Shown here: in pieces, positions 11,923 to 23,420 of the stretch
How the letters are laid out: the number at the start of each line of letters is the position of its first letter
Position numbering within the stretch: position 1 is the first letter of the stretch
Assembly (NCBI GenBank): GCA_029204225.1
Contig: CM055097.1
Span: 5,127,125 to 5,191,124, forward strand
DNA length: 64,000 bases
Reading direction: 5' to 3'
Source of the DNA: Diphasiastrum complanatum
Lineage: Eukaryota; Streptophyta; Lycopodiopsida; Lycopodiales; Lycopodiaceae
The notes under the pieces: generated by a model
The model's database searches: none
Seen by the model: only the letters and a program-made list of their open reading frames with translations
What the model was told of the DNA's origin: nothing
Position numbers and translations under genes: made by a program

Positions 11923-14900
11923 GGACCCACAGCCTGAAGTAGTGCCGGTCCCTCGGCACTCTGCCAGTTTAGTAGAGCATTTTCTTCGTCCGCCTTTGCT
12001 GGATGAGGTAGGTGGTGACGTCCTCCATAAAGTTGAGGCGGTCCAATTTTTTTAAGTCCTTTGGCATGTGAAGAGACTTGTGGACCCCCCGTAGCCAATC
12101 TTGGTCGACCCATGTTTGGAATCGGCATGTCCATGGATCACATAGAAGCGCAGCTCGGTAATATACACGAGCTATTGGCAGCTGATCTTCGACTTTGTCT
12201 GAAGGTAGCGCCTTATTAACATCAAAGAATATGGATGGGAGAAAATTGTCCCATTTAGTTTCGATCCCCATCAGATGTTCTAAGTCCCCGGTGTAAGTGG
12301 TTGTCGCGCGGACTGTGAGATCAGGGTGTATTGGTTGGCGAATGCGGTGAGAGCCCTTCTGGCGTCTACATCCGTAGTCCACCCATATTCTGATTGTACA
12401 ACTGGCCAATTGAAATTCTGAAGTGTGATCTTGTCCAAGGGGGTGTTGCATTCCGCCCATTTGGATCTTCGTGGACATGGCAGGAAGTGCGCATTCACCC
12501 GTAATTGTTGTGGACTCGTCACATAGGCCCTAATGGCCGCAGGGTCTCTTTCGAATAATTGTTGACGCCACTCTAGTTGTGGTTGGAGGGTGGGCAATGC
12601 TTGCAGTTCATTTTCCTTTATGGTCTGAGCTGAGAACGATATCTACCAGCCGCCTCTTGATGACTCGTGGCGATACTTTGATAAAAATTCATTGATTTTC
12701 TCCTCCACAGACTTCGGCCTTCGGAAGGCCCGACTAGCAGATATTGTACGCGAACCTCTGGATGATGTGCCTTGGCCTTGGCTAGTGGTTGCGCCTTGGC
12801 CCTGGTCTCGCGTCTCAACAGCCGCATCCGTCTGCCCTTGGTCTTGGCCTTCGGACCCTTGATCTGGTTGAGATCCCCTTGCTGCCTGCTGGCTCTGATC
12901 TTGGCTGTTACTAGCTTGTGCAGCGTCAAAATTAGGTGGTGGTGGAGTTACCATGGGGGTGGGCTGGGCCTTCGCGTCCATGAATTTTTGGCACATCTTG
13001 AGGGCTTGCTTGGCCTGGGCGAGCTCATGAGTTGCGCTTGTCCGATAGTTGTTGAACTCTGTCTAGTAGCTATTTAAGGTTTGGCTATAAACCTGCACCT
13101 GATGCCGTAGAAGATTCATCTTTGATTTTCGTCTTGTAGGGCTTTGACCTCCATCCCCAGGCGCGTATTCTCTACTTTCAAAAGGGTAAGTTGCGCCTGG
13201 ATGGGGGCAAGCCATTGGGACGCTTCAGCTTGAAGCTGTCGCACCTTCGTGGAGGCCTCAGTCAGCGCGTTGGAGAGGCTTTGGATATATTTGTTGAGGC
13301 CCTCCTCCTTCTGCTATAGCTTGGCAATCTCTTGGTGCCCTGCTTGTTCGTGTTGTTGAGCCAAAATCAGCTCTTGTTGCAGCTTGGTGAGGTCTGCTCG
13401 CAGCTGTGTATTACTTGTCACCAAGTGTAGTACCCTGCTTTCCAGAATAGTTTTGGCCACTACCGCATCCAGGATGTATTTTCCCAGAGTTTGGTACGTC
13501 GTCCATAGATCTGTGAGAGCAGCCGGTACACTGGCACTGGCAGGGGCTTGTGTTGTATCGGCTCCGACGACTTGTGGAATCCCGTCGTCATTATCTTCTA
13601 TCAGGTTCTCATTGGACCTGATGCCATCTCGGGTGGTAGGATCAGTCCGATCTGGCAACAAACACTGTTTGGACAAATGCGTCATCAGGCAATGGTTGGT
13701 TGCCCTCGGCAACCTTTGTTGGCGAAGCGGGTGGGGTTTGAGAAATAATTGTGGAAACATGGGTGAGGATGGTTTCTTCGAACAAGAGGATGAGAGAAAC
13801 AGAGGGAAACTGGAGGGTGGTCTGGAGTATGGAAGAAGGTGAGGGCAGAAAGTGTATGGCGTGGGGGTGAAAAATTGATAATTTGCATCCATGCCAAAGT
13901 GTCGCGGGACAGTTGCCTCAAGAAGTGCGTAGACAAAGTTACACAACAGGGGGCCTGCTGCAATTCGCTCACGGTTGTTGAGTTTGATGGAGTTGGTTAG
14001 TTCTCGAATAAGGAAGCTATGCCAGTCGTATGACACAACGGAGGGACCAGGGAATTCCAGAAAGGATTCCACTATCTGACTCAGCAGCATAGACTGGATT
14101 TTGTCCTTGCTAAATTTGAAATAACTAGAAAGTTATTCAACAGACGCACATTCATCTGAATGACGGGTTCCATGATAGCCTCTATCAAGTAACCATGTCT
14201 GGATGGAAATTTTTGGTGTGGTTTGGGTGACGAACGGTTTGATCAGAGCTTTGGCGTGGCGATGGGGGTGAAAAATTGATAACTTGCATCCATGACAGAG
14301 TGTCAGGGGATAGTTATGAATCAGAAGGATTGGAAGCAACGGTGGCGGCAGGAGTGATGGAAGATGCGATGGTGATGGATGGAGTAGTGGATACTGGAAG
14401 AGAAGTAGGAGTGATATCAACAGAAGAAACAAGGATGGAGACAGAAATAGATGTGGATGAAACAGGAAGAGAGGTAGCGACAACAGAAATTGGAGTGGGG
14501 GGTTGCACGAAAGAAGAAGTGGCGGTTGTTGATGGGGTGGTTAGTGCGGTAGTGGAGGTGTGTCTTCGGGTAGCAAGTGGAGATGTGGATGTAGAGGCAG
14601 TGCCACGCATTCGTTTGCTGGCCGTTGTGTTGATAACTGCAGGTTGGGAGGAGGTGGATGCTTGAGATGGTGGATAAAGGTTAGTATGTGGCACGAGGGT
14701 AGACAAAAGGGATGAGCGTTGAAAACCGTGCACTTTCGCCTCGAGAAGTGCGCAGACAAAGTTATACAACAGGGGGCCTGCTGCGATTCGCTCATAGTTG
14801 TTGGGTTTGATGGAGTCGGTTAGTTATCGAATAAGGAAGCTATGCCAGTCGTATGACACAATGGAGGGACCAGAGAATTCTTGGATTCCACTATCTGACT

Positions 14901-15419
14901 CAGTAGCGTAGACTGGATTCTGTCCTTGCAAAATGTTGAAATAACCAGAAAGTTATTCAGCAGACTTGCAGCCGTCTGAATGACGGGTTCCATGATAGCT
15001 TCTATCATGTAACCATTGTTAGTCTGGATGGGAATTTCTGGTGTGGTTTTGGTGACGAACAGTTTGATCAGAGCTTTGGCGTGGCGATGAGAGATGGGTT
15101 GACGATCACCCGACATAATGCCTATATTGACCATCGAGTCGGCGTTAATCTTGACCTTGTACGTGGTACCTTGGTACAGGAAGTGGAAACGAGCCTTGTC
15201 CTTGTCCCAGGTGGCGTAAGCATGAAGGGCGAGGCCCATGTTAATGTCAGAATAGAAGAGCGCCGGATATAAACCCATCGCCGCTAGAAGTGGACCGGCT
15301 GTCTGTAGCCATGGTTGGATCAGAGCGTTAGAGGGTAGAGGCCAAATCTGTGTGGCCTCGGGGATGTCACGCTAGATCACCTGTTTGGTGCCAGAGTCTT
15401 CAGAGGATGAGGAGGCCAT
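11923..15419 (-). pseudogene. Accessory ORF3 of the gypsy element, unknown function
   Basis: A likely start (MASSSSEDSG) is at 15419 on the minus strand. In order it shows an N-terminal globular region (about 15370-14820, starting DIPEATQIWPLPSN, with one in-frame TAG just before it), a Ser/Thr-rich stretch (about 14700-14310), a Pro-rich stretch, a coiled coil (about 13500-13140, Leu/Gln-rich heptads), a Gln/Ser/Gly-rich linker (12996-12643) and a C-terminal domain (12597-11969) with PQLEWR, FNWPVVQSE and VEDQLP. Frame breaks and an internal duplication disrupt it. Extra ORFs after integrase are known in Tat and Athila elements, but this protein is not one I recognise. A related C-terminal copy lies at 8074-9099. 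There is no signal peptide or membrane span to suggest an envelope. Confidence 0.65.
13880..15088. repeat. Internal duplication within ORF3
   Basis: 13880-14262 and about 14700-15088 match in direct orientation (offset about 820 bases), including caacagggggcctgctgc and gaagctatgccagtcgtatg. A second, shorter duplication joint is marked by gggggtgaaaaattgata at 13861 and again at 14263. The ORF3 middle has therefore been rearranged by local duplication. Confidence 0.8.
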
Positions 15420-16514
15420 GTTAGGAATGATGATTTTTGGCCGGAAAAATAAAAAAAATGGTGAAAAATGAAAAAGGGTGTGGAAACGGTAGAAAACTAT
15501 GAATAACGAGTGTGGGATGATAAGGAGTGTAGTTCAGAGCGCAGATCGGTGTTCAGTAATATCAGATGACAGCTGGTAGGAATTTTGGTTGCAAACGGAG
15601 AACTTGATAATTTCAGAGTAAATTTCGGCATAGCTTCACTAGCAAAGGTGACAAATGACTCGAATTCAGCCCTTATATAGCGGAATTTAGAGTGCGTATT
15701 AGGTGAAATCCACTTTTCCTTGCTCAATTCTACCCAAATTTTGACAGGCACCTTCTTCACAAAATTCTAAGACCTCAGGGAAGTCTACGAGAGTTCAGGA
15801 GGTGATTTGACTGCTATGCGAAGGTTCTGCGAGGGTTCAAGCTGTCTGCGAGGGTTCAACTCTCGTAGGAAGTGATCTCTCGCACAACTTGTTCTTGTGA
15901 TTGGATTTTCAAGATCAGACCATGTAGGCAGGATAATTTCACTGCTCTGATTCCATTTAGGCACCTTGCGAGGGTTGGTAAGATGATCTTGATGCTCTGT
16001 GAGGGTTCTGAAAATTCAACTTCTGGAAACTCTCACATACACTAAAAAATGATGATTCCTCCATCAGGAACTCTCGCAGAGATTTTCATGGATGCATCTA
16101 TGTCAGATTTGGTGACTGTCCAATTTTCAAGAGCTATCCCCCAGGGGATCTCAAAAAATCATGAAAAAAGTGCTCTTTCAGAGTGTTTTTTGACGAGATC
16201 TCGAGATTTTCTGATTTTTAACTTTTGTAAACTGGTAATCAACTTCATCCAGGCTTGATCTGACTGTTGGTGGTTCTCTGAAAGTTTTGATGGATTCTTG
16301 GTAGTAGAATCATCAATCAATTTGATGATATGCTTATTTTTTTATCCTATCTGGATCTGGATCCTCCTTGGATTCTGATGGATTTTCTCGATCTTGCCAG
16401 ATCTGGCTGAATCTTGATGGATCTAGCTTGATTTGGCTTGATCTCCTTAGATCTAGTGGTGATGGCTTAGCAGATTAACTTTTTGTAACGTGCCACCCCC
16501 AATCTGGATCTGTC
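15420..16514 (-). other. Spacer between integrase and ORF3 with dyad motifs
   Basis: Non-coding in the main, apart from a short open frame at 15497-15760 of unknown meaning. Between about 15780 and 16080 it repeats GCGAGGGTTC-type words and their reverse complement (AACTCTCGCA-type), the same words that fill the leader at 21.9-22.8 kb. GATCT-rich sequence follows up to the integrase stop. Confidence 0.6.
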
Positions 16515-17849
16515 TCACTGTGGTGGCCAGTACTTGTGCAACCGGCTACCGTTGATGGGTGTGTCGAATGGCGTCCCATCTATCTTTTCTAAGTTCACGA
16601 CTCCATGATTAAGAATTTCCTTACTATAAGGAGCTTCGCCAGTGAATTTTAACATCCCCTTGATCTCCTTGATTCTATATATCAGGACCAGATCTCCTGA
16701 ACAAAGATCCTTCTTTTGTAATCTATGATCATGCCAAGCTTTGCGTCTTTTCTTTTCAGCTGCCAGTGCATGCACAGCTAGTAAGCGTGTTTCACAGAGT
16801 TTATGAAGAGCTTCGTGGCGTAGCTGTAGAGATTTGAACTCATTAAGACGTTGCGTGGTGACAATCCTTAATGAAGGAACTAAAAACTCTACTGGCATCA
16901 CAGCATCTTGACCATATACCAATTGGAAGGGTGTTTGATCAGTGCTTCCTTTATATGTCGTCCTGAATGCCCACAGTGCAGCATGCAACTTGTGTTCCCA
17001 ATCTGATTTGCTAGCTTCAACTGTTTTCGTGAGCACGCTACACAGTATCTTATTGGATGATTCTGCTTGCTCATTACCATGAGGATAATAAGGCGTATTG
17101 GTTCTGTGGATCACGAAGAATTCCTCCAATAGGACTTTGATGGTCTCGTTGATGAAATGGCTTCCGCGATCACTGACTAGCTCCACCGGGCATCCGAAGC
17201 GCACAATGATATTTTCATAAAGGAACTTGGTAGTGGTCCTAGCATCAGCTACCCTTACTGCCTTGGCTTCGACCCATTTGGTGAGGTAGTCTGTGGCTAC
17301 GATTATGTATCGAGCCTGGGAAATCCTTGTTGTAGGGTGAATTGAACCAATATAATCCAATCCCCATTTTTCGAACGGTGCTTGGGCTAAGACTGGGTGC
17401 AGTAGATCATAATTCAAACTCGTTGGTCTCCTTGCCCTTTGGCACACATCGCACTTTTTCAAGTATTCCTCTGTATCTTTATGAATCGTTGGCCACCAAC
17501 ATCCTGATTACAGGATCTTGCAAACTGTAATGTCTGATGCAGAATGACCCCCACCCATGCCTTCATGCAAAAGTGAAATGATCTGGGTGGTCTCATGAGG
17601 AAGAATACACCGCCGAAGAATTCCATCAAGACCTCTTCGGTACAACTGGCCGACAATCAGCTGATAAAGTCTAGCCTTCAAGATCAATTTCTGCTGTTCC
17701 GCCTTTGGAAGTGATTTGTCTGGTTGGCCCTGCATTAGATATTCAACAATGTCAACAGCCCATTCTGGTACTGTGTCCATGTAAAATAAGACAGCATCTG
17801 CCAACTCATCCTTGGGTTGCAATCTCCTTTTCCTTGATTCGTGACACAT
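16515..17849 (-). pseudogene. Ty3/gypsy integrase (unit 1), one in-frame stop
   Basis: The zinc-binding part has HEGMGGGHSA and, after a stop, KKCDVCQRA (HHCC type). An in-frame TAA at 17508-17510 separates these halves. The core carries the catalytic triad in the 315-codon frame at D36 (WGLDYIG), D98 (SDRGSHF) and E134 (EQAESS), with 35 residues between the second D and the E as in active enzymes. The C-terminus is complete (ends GSRLHKYWPPQ) and has no chromodomain, as expected for the non-chromovirus branch. The stop is present in all three copies, so it predates the amplification. Confidence 0.9.
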
Positions 17850-18300
17850 GATCTGCCATGTAGTGTTGTTTTCCCTTGCAAACTACTATCCGAAAATCAA
17901 ACTCCAATAACAGAAGTAGCCATCTGGTGATTTTTCCGGTGTTGCAAGTTTTACTAACGAGATAGAGCAAGGGTTGATGGTCCGTATAAAAAGCAAAATG
18001 TGTGGCCATCAAGTAATGTCAAAATTTCTTAACCGCATAGATCATTTCCAGTGCTTCCCGCTCTGTGGTTGAATAGTTCATTTCGGTATCATTGAGCTAT
18101 CGGCTTGCAAACCAGATTGGAAAGTCCTTTTTGTGTTCACCTGGCTGGGTTAAGACTGCTCCATCTGCATACTTCGATGCATCCATATGCACGTGAAACT
18201 CAATGGACCAATTGGGTGGGCATAAGATTGGTGCTGAAACCAATGCATCCTTAAGCTTTTGGAAAGCCTTTAGGGCCTCCTCATTCCAATGTGGATCCAT
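17806..18300 (-). pseudogene. Gypsy RNase H (unit 1), two in-frame stops
   Basis: The first half has APILCPPNW and the HMDASKYADGAVL motif carrying an active-site Asp. The second half has FYTDHQPLLYLV and GKITRWLLLLLEFDF. They lie in one frame but are split by a TAG near 18094 and a TGA near 18013. The frame overlaps the start of the integrase zinc region, as usual within one pol polyprotein. Confidence 0.85.
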
Positions 18301-19087
18301 TGTGAGTTTGTAGATTGGTCTGGCTAACTCCGCAAAATCAAGAACGAAAAGGGTATGGTATGTTGGACTACTGTTGGCGGACTACCCTTTAGATCACTAT
18401 AGCTCCAGGCAAAACAGTCTTTATATTCCACCAACAAGGATCGTAATCTCTTGAACTACATGGGTGTTAACTGCTCTCCCACATGCACTACCTTTTTTTC
18501 TTCTCCTGGCTCCGCAAGATTCATCGGTTGTGTTCATGCAGGTCCCTCGAAGACTTGTTCCGCTGGTGCCTGACTTTGATCAGGTTCTCGCTGGCTTGCG
18601 ACATCATGATTACCACGTCGTCCAAAGTATAATTCTTGAAAGTATCAAGCATCTCGTGAACTAGAGCTCATCGAGATTCCTCTTTTAGCATATTGATCTT
18701 GGCCCGACTGGTCATTTTTTTATTTTCTGTCATTTGTGTAGAAGATGACGTTGTATCTGAGTCCAATTGAATTGACTTTAAGGAATCCAACACCTTATTT
18801 TTGCTCTTTTTTCTCATTTTGGTGGGTTCATCCTTGTTGTCTTTCTTCGGGACTACCGTGACATTTGCCTCATGGTTGCGAATATCAATGTCCACTGTAG
18901 CTATCACCTCTTCGGGTAGGTCACTCCATCGGATCACCTAGTTGTAGCGTTGCTTCAACTGATTCTTCTTATTCACATGTGCCTTGGGTGGATCGATCCT
19001 TGAGACTTTTGCCATAGCAGACCTTTGTGGTGGTTGAGCTGGTACCTTCTTGGTTCCGTAATGATCTGGGTCCATGTGGTGTAGGAC
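18301..19087 (-). pseudogene. Protease-RT linker and RT remnant; RT core deleted
   Basis: The minus strand reads through a charged linker (18668-18937) to a stretch with EYKDCFAWSYSDLKG that normally precedes reverse transcriptase in this lineage. At about 18342-18350 it jumps to DFAELARPIYKLT, which normally lies after the RT palm and thumb, with a frame change at the joint. The fingers and palm, including the YxDD box, are absent. Stops also interrupt the linker. The same deletion is in units 2 and 3. The element cannot make its own reverse transcriptase. Confidence 0.85.
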
Positions 19088-20125
19088 CTATTCATCAGTC
19101 AGCTCAATCTCCTTATTATAAGCTAGAGCATGTTGCCAAGGGACTAGATCATCATCCACTGGGTTCTCAATAGGCTTCGCTGACAGCCATGCTACGTTTA
19201 TCATATTCACCCCAAATGTGATTGGTGTGTCCATAGTGTAACATTTGGGTGAAGATGTACTAGGTTCTAGATCTGATTCATATTGACATGTCTGGCAGTC
19301 AATAGTTTCTAATGCATCTCTCCATCTCACGACATCCGTCTCTGAATTATAGTGACCTCCCTTGGTTGGCCTTGGGTGATCAATCGTATGATCTGTCATG
19401 GATGATCCGTCATCAGCCTTGGGTGCAATAGGCTTCATCGCCCATGTAGTTGGATCAACTTTTACAGCATGTTCTTTGTTCTCAAAGGTGAGTTTCCATG
19501 TACCCCAGTTGTGTACTACTTGCGCAATCCTCAACCATGGTCTTCCCAGTAAAACATGGTATGCAGATGGAGATTCAGGTATATCCATGACTACAAAAGT
19601 GATCACAAACTGCATGCCTGCTATCTTTATGGGGATATCGGCAACTACACCTTTTGGTTTCACACAGGATTGATCTGCTATCTTGATGTCGAATCTTGTT
19701 GGCTTCAATCCCTGTAAATCCCATTTTTCATATAAAGTAGTGGAGATCAGATTGACACCCGATCCTCCTTCTACCACTGCCGCCTCATCCTCGTATCTCT
19801 TGTGTTTGATTGGCAAAGTGATGTTGTGTTCCTCACTTTCCCATGCTGCTCCGATGTGGAGGACGTTATTTGTTTCATCATAGCCCACACAATATATGGG
19901 CTCAGGCGCTACTGGCTCCTCATCCACTTTGGCCCATTCAGCTAGAAGACTTTTCGCTTGTGGTGCAATCCGCAGTAGTTCTCCGAGTGGTAAACTAATA
20001 TGGCTTGACAGCAAAAGTGTGAGCCTTTCAGTGTGTGGTTCCTCGGGCTCCACCATGTGAAAAGGTGGTTCATGTTGGTGCAACCGATCATTCTGATCAG
20101 TGCGTAGTGGTGAGCCCACTTGCAA
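19088..20125 (-). CDS. Retropepsin-like protease region of gypsy pol (unit 1)
   Basis: Open frame of 345 codons. The protease fold is seen at VVEGGSGVNLIS (residues 117-128) and HVLLGRPWL (about 190-199). Plant Tat/Athila proteases usually have Asp in the first motif (DGGS or DSG). Here residue 119 is Glu in all three copies, so activity is doubtful. The flanking residues are hydrophilic linker. This is the longest undamaged frame of the element, but it is part of a dead polyprotein. Confidence 0.8.
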   Translation of the reverse strand: MQVGSPLRTDQNDRLHQHEPPFHMVEPEEPHTERLTLLLSSHISLPLGELLRIAPQAKSLLAEWAKVDEEPVAPEPIYCVGYDETNNVLHIGAAWESEEHNITLPIKHKRYEDEAAVVEGGSGVNLISTTLYEKWDLQGLKPTRFDIKIADQSCVKPKGVVADIPIKIAGMQFVITFVVMDIPESPSAYHVLLGRPWLRIAQVVHNWGTWKLTFENKEHAVKVDPTTWAMKPIAPKADDGSSMTDHTIDHPRPTKGGHYNSETDVVRWRDALETIDCQTCQYESDLEPSTSSPKCYTMDTPITFGVNMINVAWLSAKPIENPVDDDLVPWQHALAYNKEIELTDE

Positions 20126-20385
20126 TTCTCGTTCGACGTCGACCAGAGGTTCTGTGGAATTGTCTCTTTCTTGTTCTTTTTCTTCCGCTTGTGCTTTCTA
20201 TACCCAGTGTCTTATTTTCTGGTGTTGTCTTCTCTCTTCCCTCACATTTGGATATGGCACTGAAGTTCAGGGTTGGTCATCAATAACCGATGGTGGTGGT
20301 GAGGGAGTCACTTCCTTCTTCTTCTGTGCTCGCATAACAACTAACATAGGAGCGTGGAATTGTCGATCTTCCGATGGCATCTCTG

Positions 20386-20985
20386 CTAGAATTGCTGGTT
20401 GCTGTATGGCAACGAGGTTAAGAGGTGCATTGGTTCCAGGTTTAAAGAGACAATCCTTGTAACAGTGTCCATAACCTCATCTCGGCAGGAGGTTGTATAT
20501 TGTCCCTTGTAGGGACATTCTGCTATTCTGTGTCCTTCGCCGCAGCCGTAGTAGTTGTAATTTCTTCCGCCTTGGCGTTGAGTTTGAGCCGCATAGGCCG
20601 AAACATATTCATTTATGGCAGGATCCATAAATGGTTCATCTGGTCCGTACCATTGCTGCTGCTCAGGTTGAGGTGGCATTTGCATCTCTGGTTTTGCTGC
20701 TGTTAGATTTACATGGGCCACTTGTTGATTGGCTGCCCCTGGTGGAGCAGGTAAGGCCATAAGCTGTGGTTGATTTGGTGTGCCATACCTTGGTGCCGCA
20801 TTGGGTGCCCCTTGATGATAAGGATAGAAAGTCTGATAAGGACTTCTCTTTTGTTGAACAATCCGAGGATTAAACGGGCAAGATGTCGTATCATGCGATG
20901 TTGCATTGCACAGATGGCAGAATCTATGTGTCAGTCTCAGATTTTGCTTTAGGACTGGACACTCGTTCGTTGTATGGTTTTGCAT
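20386..20985 (-). CDS. Gag nucleocapsid region with zinc knuckle (unit 1)
   Basis: Open frame of 199 codons. Near its start it has a canonical CCHC knuckle, CHLCNATSHDTTSC (C-x2-C-x4-H-x4-C). A second, degenerate one (YYGCGEGHRIAEC) has lost the first Cys and one spacer residue. A Pro/Gln-rich linker lies between. Nucleocapsid knuckles bind the element RNA. It follows the gag frame at 21168-21863 after stops. Confidence 0.8.
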   Translation of the reverse strand: MQNHTTNECPVLKQNLRLTHRFCHLCNATSHDTTSCPFNPRIVQQKRSPYQTFYPYHQGAPNAAPRYGTPNQPQLMALPAPPGAANQQVAHVNLTAAKPEMQMPPQPEQQQWYGPDEPFMDPAINEYVSAYAAQTQRQGGRNYNYYGCGEGHRIAECPYKGQYTTSCRDEVMDTVTRIVSLNLEPMHLLTSLPYSNQQF

Positions 20986-21167
20986 GCATACTGAACACCA
21001 TACATTCTCCTGTCGAGGATACTGCAGCTAGTCTGGTTCCAGTTGATGTGGAGTTATTGCTACAGTTCCCTGTAAGGCTTTCAATTTTTGGTCAAACTGT
21101 GCCGTAAGTTGCTCCATCTATTGTTTGTGTAATTTTGTCATTTGCTCAATATTTGTCGTCAGATCCC

Positions 21168-21863
21168 TCATCTTCTTTCCTGATGGCATCTTCCATAGCT
21201 TCTTGCAGAGTAGCGTACTGCTCCCATTGTTTCAGTTCTCTTTTGATGCTTCGTGGTAATCCGGCTAGGAACCACATGATCACCGCATGATCGAGCTGCA
21301 CTGCACTCGGATAGTAGATGTTTGACCCGTTCAATATAGTCCCGGACCCTTTCTCGTTTTCCCATCTTGACTTTGCTCAGCAAGAGAAATGGGTCTTTCA
21401 GGAACTTTCTTGGTTTAAAGCACGTAATGAGAGCCGCTTTAACCGCTTTCCAGGTGGATTTTTCTTCCTCTGACAGGTTGAAAAACCAATCTTGAGCCAC
21501 TACCAGTAAGGACATAGGGACTAGCATCAGCTTCTCCACATGTGTCCGTTCGCCGTAGATTTCACAAGCTTGCTCGTAGATCTGGAGGAATCGGATGGGA
21601 TCTGATGATCCGTCGTATTTTGGAATTTCCATCTGTGGTGCTCTCCGGACTGCTTGCAAGGGAGCCACAGGTATGGGTTGGCCCATTGGATCCATTGGTG
21701 CTGGTTCCAGTTCTGCCTCTTGTTGCACAACTACTAATCTGGGAAGGTGTGGTGCCTGATTTGCTATCCTTCGTGCTATTGATCGTCCCGATCTCAGATT
21801 TATCTGATGGTGGGTAAGTGATTGGATCTTGCTTATACAGTAGGATCCATTCTGGATCTTCAA
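21168..21863 (-). pseudogene. Gag capsid region (Retrotrans_gag type), frameshifted (unit 1)
   Basis: The frame holds the typical plant gag core: PIRFLQIYEQACEIYG, then LVVAQDWFFNLSEEEKSTWK and an RERVRDYIERVKHL block. At about 21300-21340 the expected continuation (MWFLAGLPRSIKRELKQWEQ) is in another frame (21146-21334), so a small indel breaks gag. The start Met is close to the end of the leader. Confidence 0.85.
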
Positions 21864-21889
21864 GGATCTAATCGATCTGATGGGCCGAA

Positions 21890-23095
21890 ACTGAATTTTA
21901 GGCCTTTTACGGTGGTTTTTCCTTGATAACTTTTTACTCCTTGCACTAATTGACCTGAGATTTTGACAGTAGCTGGATCTAATGCAGATCTTTCCATTGA
22001 TCTGGTCTGCGAGGGTTATCTTGTGCGAGGGTTGGCTATGCGAGGGTTCTTTGGCTGTTTTTGCAGGTAAAAAACTTGATATCTTTCAGATCTCTAGGAA
22101 GTAACTCTCGCAAGGATCACAGTAGCTAGATCTGATGCAGATCTCAATGTAGAATTTTCTGCGAGAGTTAACTCTCGTAAGAAGTGAAAATTTCACTGTC
22201 TGCGAGGGTTCAAAAACACTTTTTTGGCTTGATCTTCACCAGATCTTCACACTAACTCTCGTAGGCTTCATCGCTGATGTAAATTGACATTCTGAATTGA
22301 TTGAGAGGGTGTGCGAGAGTTCTTACAGGAAGGATTTGCTGGATCTTCACTTTTTTGTGATTTTTTTGCACTTAAATCCAATTTTCTGCTCACTGGAATC
22401 AGACTAACTCTTGCAAGCTCTTCTGTGTCTTGGTCTCACTGAGATGGAACTTCAGAATCCTTTGCGAGAGTTCTTGACCACTGGAACTGAAAATTTTGTT
22501 GTCGGAGAGGGTTCACTGGTACTTTCCTTTCTTTTTTTCATTGGGAACTCTTGCACAGGCACTTAGATATCAAACTACCTCTTGCAAGTCTCTCTATGTC
22601 TTGGTCTCACTTAAATGGAACTTCAAAGGGCTCTGCGAGAGTTCTTATGAAAATTTGAATTTTTTTGAATTTTTTCAAGGGTTTTTTGAATTTTTTATGA
22701 TTTTTCTCTGATTTTTACAATCTGCTTGGAACTAACTCTCACAGGCTTCTATGCAGGTCTAGGACAGTACCTTGGAGCTGCTGCCAATCATGCAAGGGTT
22801 AATTCTCACTAATTTTGGAGATATAAAAATCTGATGAGATTTTAAGCTCTTTTTCCCTCCAAAATGCAGATTGGTGTGTTTTTTGGGTTTTTTGGCTGGT
22901 TGATTTGGGTTTCAAGCCCTTAGAGGCTATTCAGGGCCTCCTCTACCCTCTCACACCTCCTTCGCTAGCTATGAACAGTCCAAACACAAAAAAAAAATAA
23001 AGAAAACTAACTCTAAAATCCCAAAAATCTACCTAAACTACTCTAAAAATCAAGAAAATAGCTAAAATGCAGCTAAACTAGTTAGTGGAAACCTA
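21890..23095 (-). promoter_or_regulatory. Leader of the gypsy element with repeated dyad words
   Basis: Untranslated stretch of 1.2 kb between primer site and gag. From about 22010 to 22800 it carries more than a dozen copies of GCGAGGGTTC or GCGAGAGTTC and the inverse AACTCTCGCA, spaced irregularly in both orientations. A role in RNA folding, packaging or splicing is possible but not shown. Confidence 0.6.
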
Positions 23096-23113
23096 TCCCT
23101 GGCAACGGCACCA
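23096..23113 (-). other. tRNA-Asp-like primer binding site
   Basis: Read on the minus strand this is TGGTGCCGTTGCCAGGGA, one base inside the LTR end. It matches the tRNA-Asp 3' end complement used by Athila-type elements at 16 of 18 positions. Both mismatches are C-to-T type, as expected from methylated-CpG decay. Confidence 0.85.
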
Positions 23114-23338
23114 CTGTAGGGTCAAAGATCTTACATAGTATAGCCCTCCCGCCTGTCAACAAGGGTTAGATCACTGGATAGGTACCTAACTATGCATAGA
23201 TGCTACTTTTAGTTAGTTTCCTACTTTCTCCCTCAACTCTACTCACCACTAACACTATTCTCCTTTAACTCTACTCCTCTACACTGACATTCATCATGAT
23301 TTGGGTGAAGGGAAGGGATAGAAAAGAAGAGATTGAGA

Positions 23339-23344
<6 letters not shown>

Positions 23345-23416
<72 letters not shown>
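23345..23416. repeat. (GA)n microsatellite inside the LTR (unit 1), 72 bp
   Basis: The array lies downstream of the LTR TATA box in element orientation, so it would be in the transcribed R/U5 part. Its length differs from the copies in units 2 (about 81) and 3 (about 75). Confidence 0.95.

Positions 23417-23420
<4 letters not shown>

Noticed and set aside
11923-15419. Reading ORF3 as a retroviral envelope gene
   Set aside because: No signal peptide or membrane spans; it has a coiled coil and low-complexity linkers instead.
20100-20462. Plus-strand frames opposite gag and protease in all three units
   Set aside because: Shadows of the minus-strand retrotransposon genes.
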